From: Lachnospiraceae bacterium | Lineage (GTDB): Bacteria; Bacillota; Clostridia; Lachnospirales; Lachnospiraceae | Direction of reading: 5' to 3' | Length of the DNA stretch: 64,000 nt | NCBI GenBank assembly: GCA_910575075.1 | Contig: CAJTCY010000007.1 | Span: 1 to 64,000, forward strand | Part shown: piece by piece, positions 53,908-62,232 of the stretch | Position numbering within the stretch: position 1 is the first letter of the stretch | Layout of the letters: every line of letters begins with the position of its first letter | Translations under genes and position numbers: made by a program | The notes under the pieces: generated by a model | What the model was told of the DNA's origin: nothing | The model's database searches: none | What the model saw: the letters and a program-made list of their open reading frames with translations, nothing else

Positions 53908-55086
53908 GTGCAATATATAAAACTCAACCATGTACGGCCGGGCATGCGTCTCGCACGCCCTATTTACAATAAAAACGGCGTTCTGCTCTTTGAACGTGAC
54001 ACCAGGCTGACGCCTCAGGGTATTTCCAGCATTAAAAATTTCGGTCTTTGGGGACTGTATATCCTGGAGCCTGCAGAGCCTGTGCCGCCTCTGTCTGAGG
54101 AAGATGTGGAACTGGAGCGTTTTCTTACTGTCTCCACCTTCCGGCTGAAAGATGATCTGACCCTTCTGTTAAATAACATGAAACCACAGAATATCCTGCC
54201 TCTGGCACAGGAAATCCTCCGAAAATTCGGCGGAGTTGACCACCAGATCAATTTCGCCGTAACCTTGCGCAGCAATGGGGACTACATCTATAAGCACAGC
54301 TTGAATACAGCAATCCTCGCTTCCATAATGGTAAACAGGCTTCAATATGCCTACCCGGAACAGCTTGCCATCGTCTGCGCAGCGCTCGTGCATGACGCCG
54401 GGCTGCTGCTGGTACCGGAAGAAATTCTGGAAAAGGGCGAGCGCCTTCTGTCCCCCGATGAACGGAGATTAATCCGGGGCTACCGGGAAAAAGGCTACCA
54501 ATTGCTTCATCCAGATTATAATGACTACAAATTCCCAGAACTTACTTTACAGATCGTTGGTCAAATGACCAGGTTAGAGCACAGCGTCTCTGCGCCTATG
54601 CCGAAAAATATCCGTTGGAAGAACGGAACACATGTGCTCCACACCGCAAGCATGTTTGATGAGATGACCTCTATGCATCTGGACAGAGAGCCTGTCTCTG
54701 AGCTTGCCGCTATAAGATTTTTGAGAAAACATACAGACCATTATCCTGCCGCCTTCGTAACTGCCCTGACCCAGTGCATTCACATTCTTCCGGGCGGCCG
54801 CTGCGTAGAATTTTCCAATGGGCAAAAAGGTATCGTAATCGAAGAAAATCGGAAAAATTATGCTCAGCCTGTGGTCATCCTCTTTTCCACCAATCAGCGG
54901 GTGGATTTTAAAGATTCAAAATTTCAGAAAACCATGCACATTTCTGATGTGATGAAAACCATGGACGCGCGGCTTAAAGTAGACCGAGACACCTTTAAGC
55001 AGTATGCCTCTGACGCCCGTACCAGGGAGACTGCCGTACGCTTCCGCGAGAAACGCAAGAAACTTGCCGCTGCCGGGCGGATATAA
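53908..55086 (+). CDS. HD-GYP-like protein, degenerate active site
   Basis: A 392-residue protein. An N-terminal segment (VRPGMRLARPIYNKNGVLLFERDTRLT) is of the type seen before HD-GYP domains. The HD domain has HSLNTAILASIMV and CAALVHDAGLLLVPEEIL, but the usual HDIGK is changed to HDAGL and the HHExxDGxGYP motif is lacking. Catalysis on cyclic di-GMP is therefore doubtful; it may be a binding or scaffold protein. GTG at 53908 is chosen because GGAGGTG lies upstream; an ATG at 53833 has no site. Confidence 0.78.
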   Translation: MQYIKLNHVRPGMRLARPIYNKNGVLLFERDTRLTPQGISSIKNFGLWGLYILEPAEPVPPLSEEDVELERFLTVSTFRLKDDLTLLLNNMKPQNILPLAQEILRKFGGVDHQINFAVTLRSNGDYIYKHSLNTAILASIMVNRLQYAYPEQLAIVCAALVHDAGLLLVPEEILEKGERLLSPDERRLIRGYREKGYQLLHPDYNDYKFPELTLQIVGQMTRLEHSVSAPMPKNIRWKNGTHVLHTASMFDEMTSMHLDREPVSELAAIRFLRKHTDHYPAAFVTALTQCIHILPGGRCVEFSNGQKGIVIEENRKNYAQPVVILFSTNQRVDFKDSKFQKTMHISDVMKTMDARLKVDRDTFKQYASDARTRETAVRFREKRKKLAAAGRI

Positions 55087-55100
55087 TGCCTTCCTTTTTT

Positions 55101-55150
55101 ATCTTAATAGGAAGACACTTTCATGCTTTAGCGTGGCAAGGTATTTTCTA
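55101..55150. repeat. Short hairpin repeat, family D copy 3
   Basis: Arms CTTAATAGGAAGACA and TATTTTCTAAATAG around a core CTTTCATGCTTTAGCGTGGCAAG. It lies just after the HD-GYP-like gene, and its right arm runs into the left target duplication of B2. Confidence 0.65.
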
Positions 55151-55160
55151 AATAGAATAA

Positions 55161-55446
55161 TAGATAATTGCGAAACTCAATCGTTTTGAGAATTTCATAT
55201 ACAATTCAAAAAATCTACGAAGAAATATTTTATTCATATGAAACGCTAAAAAATGCATTTTAGTACCATGGAAATGAGACTTAAAAACTATGGAAGCCTT
55301 TGCTGAACATGGTTTTTGTTGTAAAAGGCTCATTGAAATGTTTGGTACGCCCTGCATTTTGTGCGTTCATATGAATAAAATATTTAAGCATAATTGTATG
55401 AATTGTATATGAAATTTCGATAATATGATAGTTTCGCAATTACCTA
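55161..55446. repeat. Miniature element, family B copy 2, with 12-bp target duplication
   Basis: A 286-bp element, ends TAGATAATTGCGAAACT and AGTTTCGCAATTACCTA... wait-free reading: the right end is ATAGTTTCGCAATTACCTA. It is flanked by an exact 12-bp duplication TAAATAGAATAA (55149-55160, 55447-55458). Most of it aligns with B1 (for instance GCCCTGCATTTTGTGCGTT). No coding capacity. Confidence 0.88.
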
Positions 55447-55461
55447 TAAATAGAATAAGAA

Positions 55462-55507
55462 AATAAGGAGCTGTGTACTAATTACTTAGTGCAGCAACTC
55501 CTTATTG
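55462..55507 (-). terminator. Terminator of galE
   Basis: AATAAGGAGCTG pairs with CAGCAACTCCTTATT; on the minus strand TTTTCTTATTC follows. Confidence 0.8.
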
Positions 55508-55528
55508 TTTGTATTGCTCTAATTGATA

Positions 55529-56545
55529 TCAGCTCCGGTATCCGTCTGGATTCGTGCTCTGCCATCTCCAGGAGTCTTCACACATCCTGTCAATACCATA
55601 TTCCGCTTCCCAGCCTAACTCTTCCTTTGCCTTCGTGGCGTCAGAATAGCAGGTTGCAATATCTCCTGCACGTCTCGGTTTCATTTCATATGGAATCGGT
55701 TTTCCGCAGGCCTTCTCATATGCTTTAACAACATCCAGAACACTGTATCCATTTCCAGTTCCCAGATTATAAATGCTGACACCTGATTTATCTTCAATCT
55801 TTTTCAATGCTTTTACATGTCCCTTTGCCAGGTCTACCACGTGAATGTAGTCTCTGACTCCAGTCCCGTCCGGCGTATCGTAATCATCGCCGAACACACC
55901 CAGGCATTTTAATTTGCCAACCGCAACCTGCGCAATATAAGGCACCAGATTGTTGGGAATTCCTTTGGGATCCTCTCCGATAATACCGCTCTCATGAGCT
56001 CCAATTGGATTAAAATAGCGCAGAAGTACCACGTTCCACTCTGGGTCCGCCACATGGAAATCTGTTAAAATCTGTTCCAACATTCCCTTTGTCTGACCAT
56101 AAGGATTCGTAATTTTGCCTTTTGGGCATTCCTCCGTAATAGGAATAACTGCTGGATCTCCATATACTGTGGCAGAAGAAGAGAAAATAATATTTTTCAC
56201 GCCGTTTTTGCGCATCACGTCACACAGGATCAGTGTCCCAGTAATATTGTTGTGATAATACTCCAGAGGCTTCTGTACAGATTCTCCTACTGCTTTTAAA
56301 CCTGCAAAATGAATGACACTGTCAATTTTTTCTTTCTTAAACACTTCTTCCAGGGCAGGAGCATCCAGAATATCCACCTGATAAAAAGGAACCTTTGCCC
56401 CGGTGATTTTCTCTACTCTTTTCACTGCTTCTTCACTGGAATTTACCAGATTATCCACCACAACTACCTCATATCCGGCATTGATCAGCTCAATACATGT
56501 ATGGCTTCCAATATAACCTGCTCCGCCTGTAACTAAAATTGCCAT
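55529..56545 (-). CDS. galE: UDP-glucose 4-epimerase
   Basis: A 338-residue NAD-dependent epimerase interconverting UDP-Glc/UDP-Gal, in many members also UDP-GlcNAc/UDP-GalNAc. The Rossmann loop is [16 protein letters not shown]; the Ser/Tyr/Lys site is in [11 protein letters not shown] and [42 protein letters not shown] is family-typical. It has its own promoter with three TATTTAGTA repeats. Its neighbours suggest a role in hexosamine recycling. Confidence 0.96.
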   Translation of the reverse strand: MAILVTGGAGYIGSHTCIELINAGYEVVVVDNLVNSSEEAVKRVEKITGAKVPFYQVDILDAPALEEVFKKEKIDSVIHFAGLKAVGESVQKPLEYYHNNITGTLILCDVMRKNGVKNIIFSSSATVYGDPAVIPITEECPKGKITNPYGQTKGMLEQILTDFHVADPEWNVVLLRYFNPIGAHESGIIGEDPKGIPNNLVPYIAQVAVGKLKCLGVFGDDYDTPDGTGVRDYIHVVDLAKGHVKALKKIEDKSGVSIYNLGTGNGYSVLDVVKAYEKACGKPIPYEMKPRRAGDIATCYSDATKAKEELGWEAEYGIDRMCEDSWRWQSTNPDGYRS

Positions 56546-56597
56546 AGAAATTTACCTCCTGTTCTGTTTGTTATTCAGCCTGTCAAATTTTCGATTG

Positions 56598-56664
56598 TAT
56601 TTAGTATAGCATATTCATAGTATTTAGTAAATACTTATTTTATTTACTTATTTATTTAGTAAAT
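56598..56664 (-). promoter_or_regulatory. galE promoter with triple TATTTAGTA repeat
   Basis: Minus-strand TTTACT (56626-56631), 17-nt spacer, TATACT (56603-56608). TATTTAGTA occurs on the plus strand at 56598, 56621 and 56653, covering the -10, the -35 and an upstream site. This looks like a multi-site operator. Confidence 0.6.
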
Positions 56665-56742
56665 TTCTTATACTTTGAGCTCTGCTCTTTCATGCACAGA
56701 ACCAAATATGATTCAGCACAGATACATTGGGCAGCGTTGCTC

Positions 56743-57849
56743 TTACAACAGAGAATGGCATTCCTGTACAATACGTTCCATCTCCTGCCACTTATCTTCC
56801 ATATCTGCCACCAGTTTCATCTGTGTACGGCACCGATCCAGATTCTGCCCCTCCCGGTGGATTTTAAAATAAGTATCTCCCTGTAAATAATCCGTCAGAA
56901 AACGCATCCCGCACTCATAAGTCATAACCTTTGCTCCCATAGGCAGCAGCATCTGTTCCATCTTAGTGAGGCTGCCCTGGCAGCCTTTGAGAAAGCCCCT
57001 GGTATACAATTCGAACAGATGCATATCACAGCTTATTTTGGACAAATCTTTCTCATCTTCTGCTCCTGTACTGGCTCCAAACCGGATAGCATCCCCAAAA
57101 TCATGGGCCGCAAGACCCGGCATAACTGTATCCAGATCAATGACACAGATCCCTTTGCCAGTCTTCTTATCCATCATAATATTGTTCAGCTTGGTATCAT
57201 TATGAGTAACACGCAGCGGAAGCTGCCCCTCTGCCAGAAGACTTCCCAGATACTCTGCCGTCTCTTTCCGTTTCAGATAAAAACAAATCTCTTCCTCCAC
57301 ATCTTTAGCTCTGCCGCAAATATCCTGTTTCACAGCATGCTGGAACACTTCATATCTTGCTTTGGTATCATGAAAACCCGGGATCGTCACATGAAGCGTT
57401 TCTGCAGGATAATCAGACAGAAGCTGCTGAAAATTTCCAAAAGCAAGGGCGCTCTCATAGAAATCCTGTTCGCTTTCCACCTGATCATAACTCACCGCAT
57501 CCTCTATCATATAATACATGCGCCAAAAGTCACCATGTTCATCTCTATATGCCGGTTCATGATCTTTGGTATAAATCACCGTCATAGTTTCCCGCATCTC
57601 GTCGCCGCCGGCCTTCTTAATTTTTTCTTTCAGAAAGGATGTCACCCCAATGATATTTTCCATTACTTCCAGCGGTTTTGTGAAAATCTTCCGGTTCATC
57701 CTTTGAAGAATATATCTGTGTTCTCCTTCTACCAGATAAGTGTCGTTAATATGTCCGCTTCCCCAGGGGCAGGGTATGCCTGGTTCTCCTGGCAGGTCAA
57801 AATGTCCAACTGCTTCTCGCGCACGTTCCTGCAGCTTTCTGTCCTCCAT
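56743..57849 (-). CDS. NahK-like sugar kinase (APH fold), putative N-acetylhexosamine 1-kinase
   Basis: A 368-residue aminoglycoside-phosphotransferase-fold kinase. Motifs are GSGHINDTYLVEG (P-loop-like), YILQRMN, RVTHNDTKLNNIMMDKKTG (catalytic Asp), and CVIDLDTVMPGLAAHDFGDAIR (metal Asp). The pattern closely resembles N-acetylhexosamine 1-kinase (NahK/LnpB) of the lacto-N-biose pathway. The cluster context (nucleotidyltransferase 29 nt upstream, galE downstream) fits. The substrate is not proven from sequence. Confidence 0.75.
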   Translation of the reverse strand: MEDRKLQERAREAVGHFDLPGEPGIPCPWGSGHINDTYLVEGEHRYILQRMNRKIFTKPLEVMENIIGVTSFLKEKIKKAGGDEMRETMTVIYTKDHEPAYRDEHGDFWRMYYMIEDAVSYDQVESEQDFYESALAFGNFQQLLSDYPAETLHVTIPGFHDTKARYEVFQHAVKQDICGRAKDVEEEICFYLKRKETAEYLGSLLAEGQLPLRVTHNDTKLNNIMMDKKTGKGICVIDLDTVMPGLAAHDFGDAIRFGASTGAEDEKDLSKISCDMHLFELYTRGFLKGCQGSLTKMEQMLLPMGAKVMTYECGMRFLTDYLQGDTYFKIHREGQNLDRCRTQMKLVADMEDKWQEMERIVQECHSLL

Positions 57850-57878
57850 AAACTTCCTCCTCTCTGTTTTCCTATGTG

Positions 57879-58793
57879 CTAAAATTCTTCCGGATATAAC
57901 CCCTCTTTCTTTAACTGTGAAATGGCATTTACCACCATCTCCTTATCCTCTTTATAAGTCACACCATACCATTTGTCCTGGGAAGTCAGGACCTGAACGC
58001 TTGCCTTTCCTTCCCGAAGCAGCCTATCTACCGCAAAGGGAAGGAAGTATTCTGCTTTCTGGGGATTTTTGGGAATCTCATTGTTCAAAAAAGATACAAA
58101 ACCTGTTTCCAGTTCCTGTAAAATACTTCTGGAGAATCCCCACATATTCATGGATACAGTACTGTCCATAGACACCTCTGTCCATGTTTCTCCATCATCT
58201 TCTGTAAATACTGCCTTCTCTCCCTGTTTCTCGATATGCGTGCGCTCATCAATACCTGTCAGGAACCCCTCTTCATCTGTCCGGCAAATACCTCTTGCCA
58301 CATGCCCATTTTCAGTCAGTGTATTTTTTAAGGCATAACCTACCATGGTATAACGATATTTTTCATCATCTTTATGGTTTGTAAGATAGTCATAAATTGC
58401 CTGATACGCATGTTTTCCATAATAGTCATCTGCATTGATTACCGCAAACGGACCAGTCAGAACATCTTTGCAGCACAAAATCGCATGGCCTGTGCCAAAG
58501 GGCTTCTCCCTGTCTTTCGGTACTGTAAATCCTTCTGGCAGTTTGTCAAGCTCCTGATACACATACTCTACCTGAATTTTTTTTGAGACACGATTGCCAA
58601 TGCTCTCCTTAAACGCTGCTTCATTTGCTTTTTTAATGATAAACACTACCTTTTCAAAACCTGCGGCCATGGCGTCATAAATAGAAAAATCCATAATGAT
58701 GTGCCCCTGTTCATCTACTGGATCAATCTGTTTTAACCCTCCATAACGGCTTCCCATACCTGCGGCCATAATTACCAGTACTGGTTTCTCCAT
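57879..58793 (-). CDS. Sugar-phosphate nucleotidyltransferase
   Basis: A 304-residue NTP-transferase-fold enzyme. The nucleotide loop is VIMAAGMGSRYGGLKQIDPV; the metal site is VINADDYYG. Middle and C-terminal parts (GHVARGICRTDEEGFLTGIDERTHI; MNMWGFS) resemble uncharacterised nucleotidyltransferases found next to NahK-like kinases. The kinase start lies 29 nt downstream, so it likely uses the hexose(HexNAc)-1-phosphate made by that kinase, forming a UDP-sugar. The start at 58793 follows AAGGAG. Confidence 0.75.
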   Translation of the reverse strand: MEKPVLVIMAAGMGSRYGGLKQIDPVDEQGHIIMDFSIYDAMAAGFEKVVFIIKKANEAAFKESIGNRVSKKIQVEYVYQELDKLPEGFTVPKDREKPFGTGHAILCCKDVLTGPFAVINADDYYGKHAYQAIYDYLTNHKDDEKYRYTMVGYALKNTLTENGHVARGICRTDEEGFLTGIDERTHIEKQGEKAVFTEDDGETWTEVSMDSTVSMNMWGFSRSILQELETGFVSFLNNEIPKNPQKAEYFLPFAVDRLLREGKASVQVLTSQDKWYGVTYKEDKEMVVNAISQLKKEGLYPEEF

Positions 58794-58833
58794 ATTCCAC
58801 ACTCTCCTTAAAAATATATTTTTTATATAAAAA

Positions 58834-58885
58834 AGAATGCGTTTTTCGCATTCTTCGCGCGTGAGCGGGCTGCAAAGCAGCAACT
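58834..58885 (-). terminator. Family E hairpin pair, copy 2, directly before the nucleotidyltransferase
   Basis: AGAATGCG-TTTTT-CGCATTCT (58834-58854) is followed by T6 on the minus strand, and a GCTGC/GCAGC stem precedes it. Only about 20 nt separate it from the next ribosome site, so it may act as an attenuator. Copy 1 lies after eno. Confidence 0.65.
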
Positions 58886-58910
58886 TCTTCTCCGCGAACT
58901 GCGCATATTA

Positions 58911-58979
58911 TTTTTCTCTTACTAGGAAAGATACTTTCACGCTTCAGCGCGACAAGCTCTTTCCTATAAGATGAAAAAA
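58911..58979. repeat. Short hairpin repeat, family D copy 4
   Basis: TTTTTCTCTTACTAGGAAAG pairs with CTTTCCTATAAGATGAAAAA; the inner arms are TTTCACGCTT/AGCGCGACAAG. Confidence 0.72.
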
Positions 58980-58987
58980 GAAGCTGC

Positions 58988-59034
58988 CGCACTAATATAA
59001 ATTACAAAGCATAGATTCGTTGAAAATTAGTGCG
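58988..59034 (-). terminator. Terminator-like hairpin after galU
   Basis: CGCACTAAT (58988-58996) pairs with ATTAGTGCG (59026-59034). The minus strand continues GCAGCTTCTTTTTTC. Confidence 0.55.
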
Positions 59035-59100
59035 ACCGCCCCCTTTTGGATAAATATAAACGATCTAAGTTATTTTTATGCAACAGCTCTTCAAAGTCAT

Positions 59101-59994
59101 TCAATCATACTGCAGCATTTCATCCATATGGTCATGGAGATTCTGCAGATACTCCTTCATTTCCTCTTTCAATTCATCACTACGCAGAGCAAATTCCAGA
59201 TTAGCCTGGATAAATCCGGTCTTACTTCCCACGTCATAGCGGTGCCCTTTAAAGTCATAGGCATACATGGCTTGTTCCTTCGCCAGACGCTTTAAGGCAT
59301 CTGTCAGCTGGATCTCTCCGCCCTTTCCGGCATCCTGTGTCTCCAGAAAACGGAAAATCTCTGGTGTGATAATGTAGCGTCCCAGCACAGCAACATTTGA
59401 AGGCGCTTCCTCCAGGGCAGGTTTTTCTACCATGTCATTCACCTTATATACCCGGTCATCCACCTGTTTTCCTGCTATGATACCATACTTATTCACCACT
59501 TCATGCGCCACTGTCTGCACACCCAGAATAGAAGTCTGATATTCCCGGAAAATATCCAGCATTTGTCCCAGACAAGGCTGCTTTGCTACAACCACATCAT
59601 CTCCCAGCAGTACAGCAAAAGGCTCTTCCCCGATAAAATGCCTGGCTGCAAGAATGGCATGGCCCAGCCCTCTCGGCTCCTTCTGGCGGATATAATGAAT
59701 ATTTGCCATCTCAGATATTTCCTTCACCATATCCAGCATTTCCTGTTTGCCGCTTTTTTCCAGTTCCAGTTCCAGCTCAATGGAACGGTCAAAATGATCT
59801 TCTATCGAACGTTTATTCCGCCCCGTTACTACAATAATATCCTGGATTCCAGCTTCCACTGCCTCTTCAATAATATACTGAATGGTCGGCTTGTCCACAA
59901 TTGGCAGCATCTCCTTAGGCTGTGCCTTGGTAGCTGGCAGAAATCTTGTCCCCAGCCCTGCCGCAGGGATAATCGCTTTCCTTACATTCATCAT
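59101..59994 (-). CDS. galU: UTP-glucose-1-phosphate uridylyltransferase
   Basis: A 297-residue enzyme forming UDP-glucose. GalU motifs are IIPAAGLGTRFLPATKAQPKEMLPIVDKPTIQY, IIVVTGRNKRSIEDHFD, VLLGDDVVV and DAGKGGEIQLTDAL. GGAG precedes ATG-ATG at 59994/59991. A shortened family B palindrome occupies its upstream region. Confidence 0.96.
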   Translation of the reverse strand: MMNVRKAIIPAAGLGTRFLPATKAQPKEMLPIVDKPTIQYIIEEAVEAGIQDIIVVTGRNKRSIEDHFDRSIELELELEKSGKQEMLDMVKEISEMANIHYIRQKEPRGLGHAILAARHFIGEEPFAVLLGDDVVVAKQPCLGQMLDIFREYQTSILGVQTVAHEVVNKYGIIAGKQVDDRVYKVNDMVEKPALEEAPSNVAVLGRYIITPEIFRFLETQDAGKGGEIQLTDALKRLAKEQAMYAYDFKGHRYDVGSKTGFIQANLEFALRSDELKEEMKEYLQNLHDHMDEMLQYD

Positions 59995-60024
59995 GCGTTC
60001 TCTCCTTTTCTTTTCTTATAATAC

Positions 60025-60138
60025 TAGGTAATTGCGAAACAACTAAATTATCTGAATTTCATATACAATTCATACAATTGTACTTAAATATTTTGAATTG
60101 TATATGAAATTCTCAAAACTATTGAGTTTCGCAATTAC
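60025..60138. repeat. Miniature element, family B copy 3 (internally deleted)
   Basis: A 114-bp palindrome starting TAGGTAATTGCGAAAC and ending GTTTCGCAATTAC. Only subterminal parts remain (GAATTTCATATACAATTCA and its mirror). No clear target duplication. It lies between DUF1934 and galU. Confidence 0.8.
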
Positions 60139-60171
60139 GCATTTTATGATATTTCAACGGGTGTTTCTCAC

Positions 60172-60624
60172 CTAAGAAAGTGTAAAATCCCTGGCTTCTT
60201 TGGACTTAATATGCATCCTGATAGAACAGTCAGCCAAATGTTCATAATTTACTTCCAGATTATATTTGACCTTCACATCTATATCATCTTCGGTTTCTGC
60301 AATATCCACACTCTTGGCGTCAATGCCGATCAGAAGGCTGCCAAAAGGCGTATTATAGTAAGAAACATTTTTTTTATTTTTCTCAAACACCATATGTACA
60401 TTGGAAACGCCCTTCTTGGTGATATCCAGAGAATCCTCTGTGAGCTTGATAATATTTCTGGTATTTCCATCAAACCCCTCCATCACCTCATCATACAGTA
60501 TATAGTGTTTTCCGTTTTTCTTATAATAATCTCCGGCCGTTATCATTTCCACCGGCTCTATTTCTTCCTCCTCCTGGGCCGCAAACTGCAGGCCCCGAAT
60601 GGACAACAGTACATCTTTCGTCAT
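60172..60624 (-). CDS. DUF1934 domain-containing protein
   Basis: A 150-residue beta-barrel protein of the DUF1934 (YwiB-like, calycin-type) family. Strand pattern VEMITAGDYYKKNGKHYILYDE, GNTRNIIKLTEDSLDITKKG and FGSLLIGIDAKSVDIAE is typical. GAGGAG overlaps the end of murI and serves as its ribosome site. The function is unknown; the link to murI suggests a cell-envelope role. Confidence 0.88.
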   Translation of the reverse strand: MTKDVLLSIRGLQFAAQEEEEIEPVEMITAGDYYKKNGKHYILYDEVMEGFDGNTRNIIKLTEDSLDITKKGVSNVHMVFEKNKKNVSYYNTPFGSLLIGIDAKSVDIAETEDDIDVKVKYNLEVNYEHLADCSIRMHIKSKEARDFTLS

Positions 60625-60626
60625 AG

Positions 60627-61457
60627 CTACTCCTCAATATGTATTAAACGTGCCTTCTCTATTTCACAAGGTAAAATAGAATTGGCAAAATTTTTAAATT
60701 TTTCTGCTGCGTCACTTACGTAAAATTGATACATAGGTTCTCTGGCTTCCTGTCCGTCATTGACCAGATCATGCTGTTCTAACAGCCTTTTCAGCCCTTG
60801 TGCCGTCTCATACGCCGGATTAACCAGGTTTACCTGCTCTCCCATAATCTCATGAATCATAGAACGGAGAAGCGGATAATGCGTGCACCCCAGAATTAAA
60901 GTGTCTATATCCGATTCCTGAAAAGAAGACAGATATCTCTTCGCCACCTCAATGGTGACAGGATCTTTCAGCCATCCTTCCTCTACCAGAGGCACAAACA
61001 GCGGACATGCCTTGCCCAGAACTTCCGCCTGCGGGTTATGCCTGTGAATCATCTCCGTATAAATATGGCTTCCCACGGTTCCTTCCGTACCGATCACTCC
61101 AATCCTTCCATTACGCGTAAGCCCTGCCGCCACTCTGGCACCTGGCTTGACCACTCCGATAATCGGCATTTTCATTTCCGGCCGGATTTCCTCTAAAGCA
61201 AAAGCACTTGCTGTGTTACACGCCACCACAATAGCCTTTACCCCTTTTGACTCCAGAAAATGAATAATCTGTCTGGAATAACGGATAATCGTCTCTCGGG
61301 ATTTACTTCCGTAAGGCACCCTTGCCGTATCTCCAAAATAGATAATTCGTTCTCTGGGAAGCTGACGCATAATTTCCCGCGCCACCGTCAAACCTCCCAC
61401 ACCAGAATCAAACACCCCTATAGGGGCATATTTTTTATTTTCAACTGATTGGTCCAT
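60627..61457 (-). CDS. murI: Glutamate racemase
   Basis: A 276-residue cofactor-free racemase supplying D-glutamate for peptidoglycan. The two catalytic Cys lie in VVACNTASAFA and LILGCTHYPLL; Asp and Ser in GVFDSGVGGLTVA. The start at 61457 (MDQSVENKK) follows GGAG; further upstream codons lack a site. It lies between spoIIR and the DUF1934 gene. Confidence 0.95.
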   Translation of the reverse strand: MDQSVENKKYAPIGVFDSGVGGLTVAREIMRQLPRERIIYFGDTARVPYGSKSRETIIRYSRQIIHFLESKGVKAIVVACNTASAFALEEIRPEMKMPIIGVVKPGARVAAGLTRNGRIGVIGTEGTVGSHIYTEMIHRHNPQAEVLGKACPLFVPLVEEGWLKDPVTIEVAKRYLSSFQESDIDTLILGCTHYPLLRSMIHEIMGEQVNLVNPAYETAQGLKRLLEQHDLVNDGQEAREPMYQFYVSDAAEKFKNFANSILPCEIEKARLIHIEE

Positions 61458-61526
61458 CTTATTTTCTCCACAAAATAGGTCATACACATGTATATTACCT
61501 GTTTTAGCGTAAAAATGCAAGTGCCA

Positions 61527-62150
61527 TCAGAGATTTTCAAATATTTCCTGTATTCTCTCTGCCAAAGCAAATCTTACTTTATAATTTTTTTCTTCCATAA
61601 GGCTTTTATATTCCTCCTGCGTCAGCGCCTTTTTGAGAGATTCCTCAGCCTCTTCGTCCACTACCTGGTAGACACTGTTGAAAAAACAGAGATTAGGGTA
61701 CATCACACACCACCAGTTATGCCCCCCTCCGTCTCCGATTACCACCTCCAGCGCCTCATACCTGCCTGCCGGAAAGGTATATTCCCCATACGTTTTCTCT
61801 GGAAAATCAGTGATAGCCAACGCAGCAGTAACTCCATATGTATACCCCTCCGATTCTACAACCTTCAAAGCTTCCCTTTCAATTCCCGGCAAATTTTCTT
61901 TCACTACCTGACGGCTGGTTTCTATATCTGATATACCAGAAAGACGGGGCTGCATATACGTTCCCACTGCATCCCGCACTTTCAGTTTCAGTCTCTGGTC
62001 CGCCTGTGAATCACTGTTTGCCCGCACATGAAAACGGATAATTTTCCCTGCGATATCCTCAGTCATATGCTGCTGCCTGCACTGCCAGGCTCCCCCCAGC
62101 AACGCTGCCAATATCATCAATATCATTCCTTTTTTTATCCAGTCCTTCAT
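61527..62150 (-). CDS. spoIIR: Stage II sporulation protein R
   Basis: A 207-residue exported signalling protein. An N-terminal helix (KKGMILMILAALLGGAW) is followed by IIRFHVRANSDSQADQRLKLKVRDAV, the SpoIIR hallmark, and GGGHNWWCVMYPNLCF. SpoIIR is made in the forespore and triggers SpoIIGA to activate sigma-E in the mother cell. Its presence indicates a spore-forming host. Confidence 0.96.
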   Translation of the reverse strand: MKDWIKKGMILMILAALLGGAWQCRQQHMTEDIAGKIIRFHVRANSDSQADQRLKLKVRDAVGTYMQPRLSGISDIETSRQVVKENLPGIEREALKVVESEGYTYGVTAALAITDFPEKTYGEYTFPAGRYEALEVVIGDGGGHNWWCVMYPNLCFFNSVYQVVDEEAEESLKKALTQEEYKSLMEEKNYKVRFALAERIQEIFENL

Positions 62151-62232
62151 TTTTCTTACCTTCCTGTCCTAATTGATAATAAGAATATTGCCAGAAAAAA
62201 AAGGTTTATACATTTTTTATATATAATGATAT

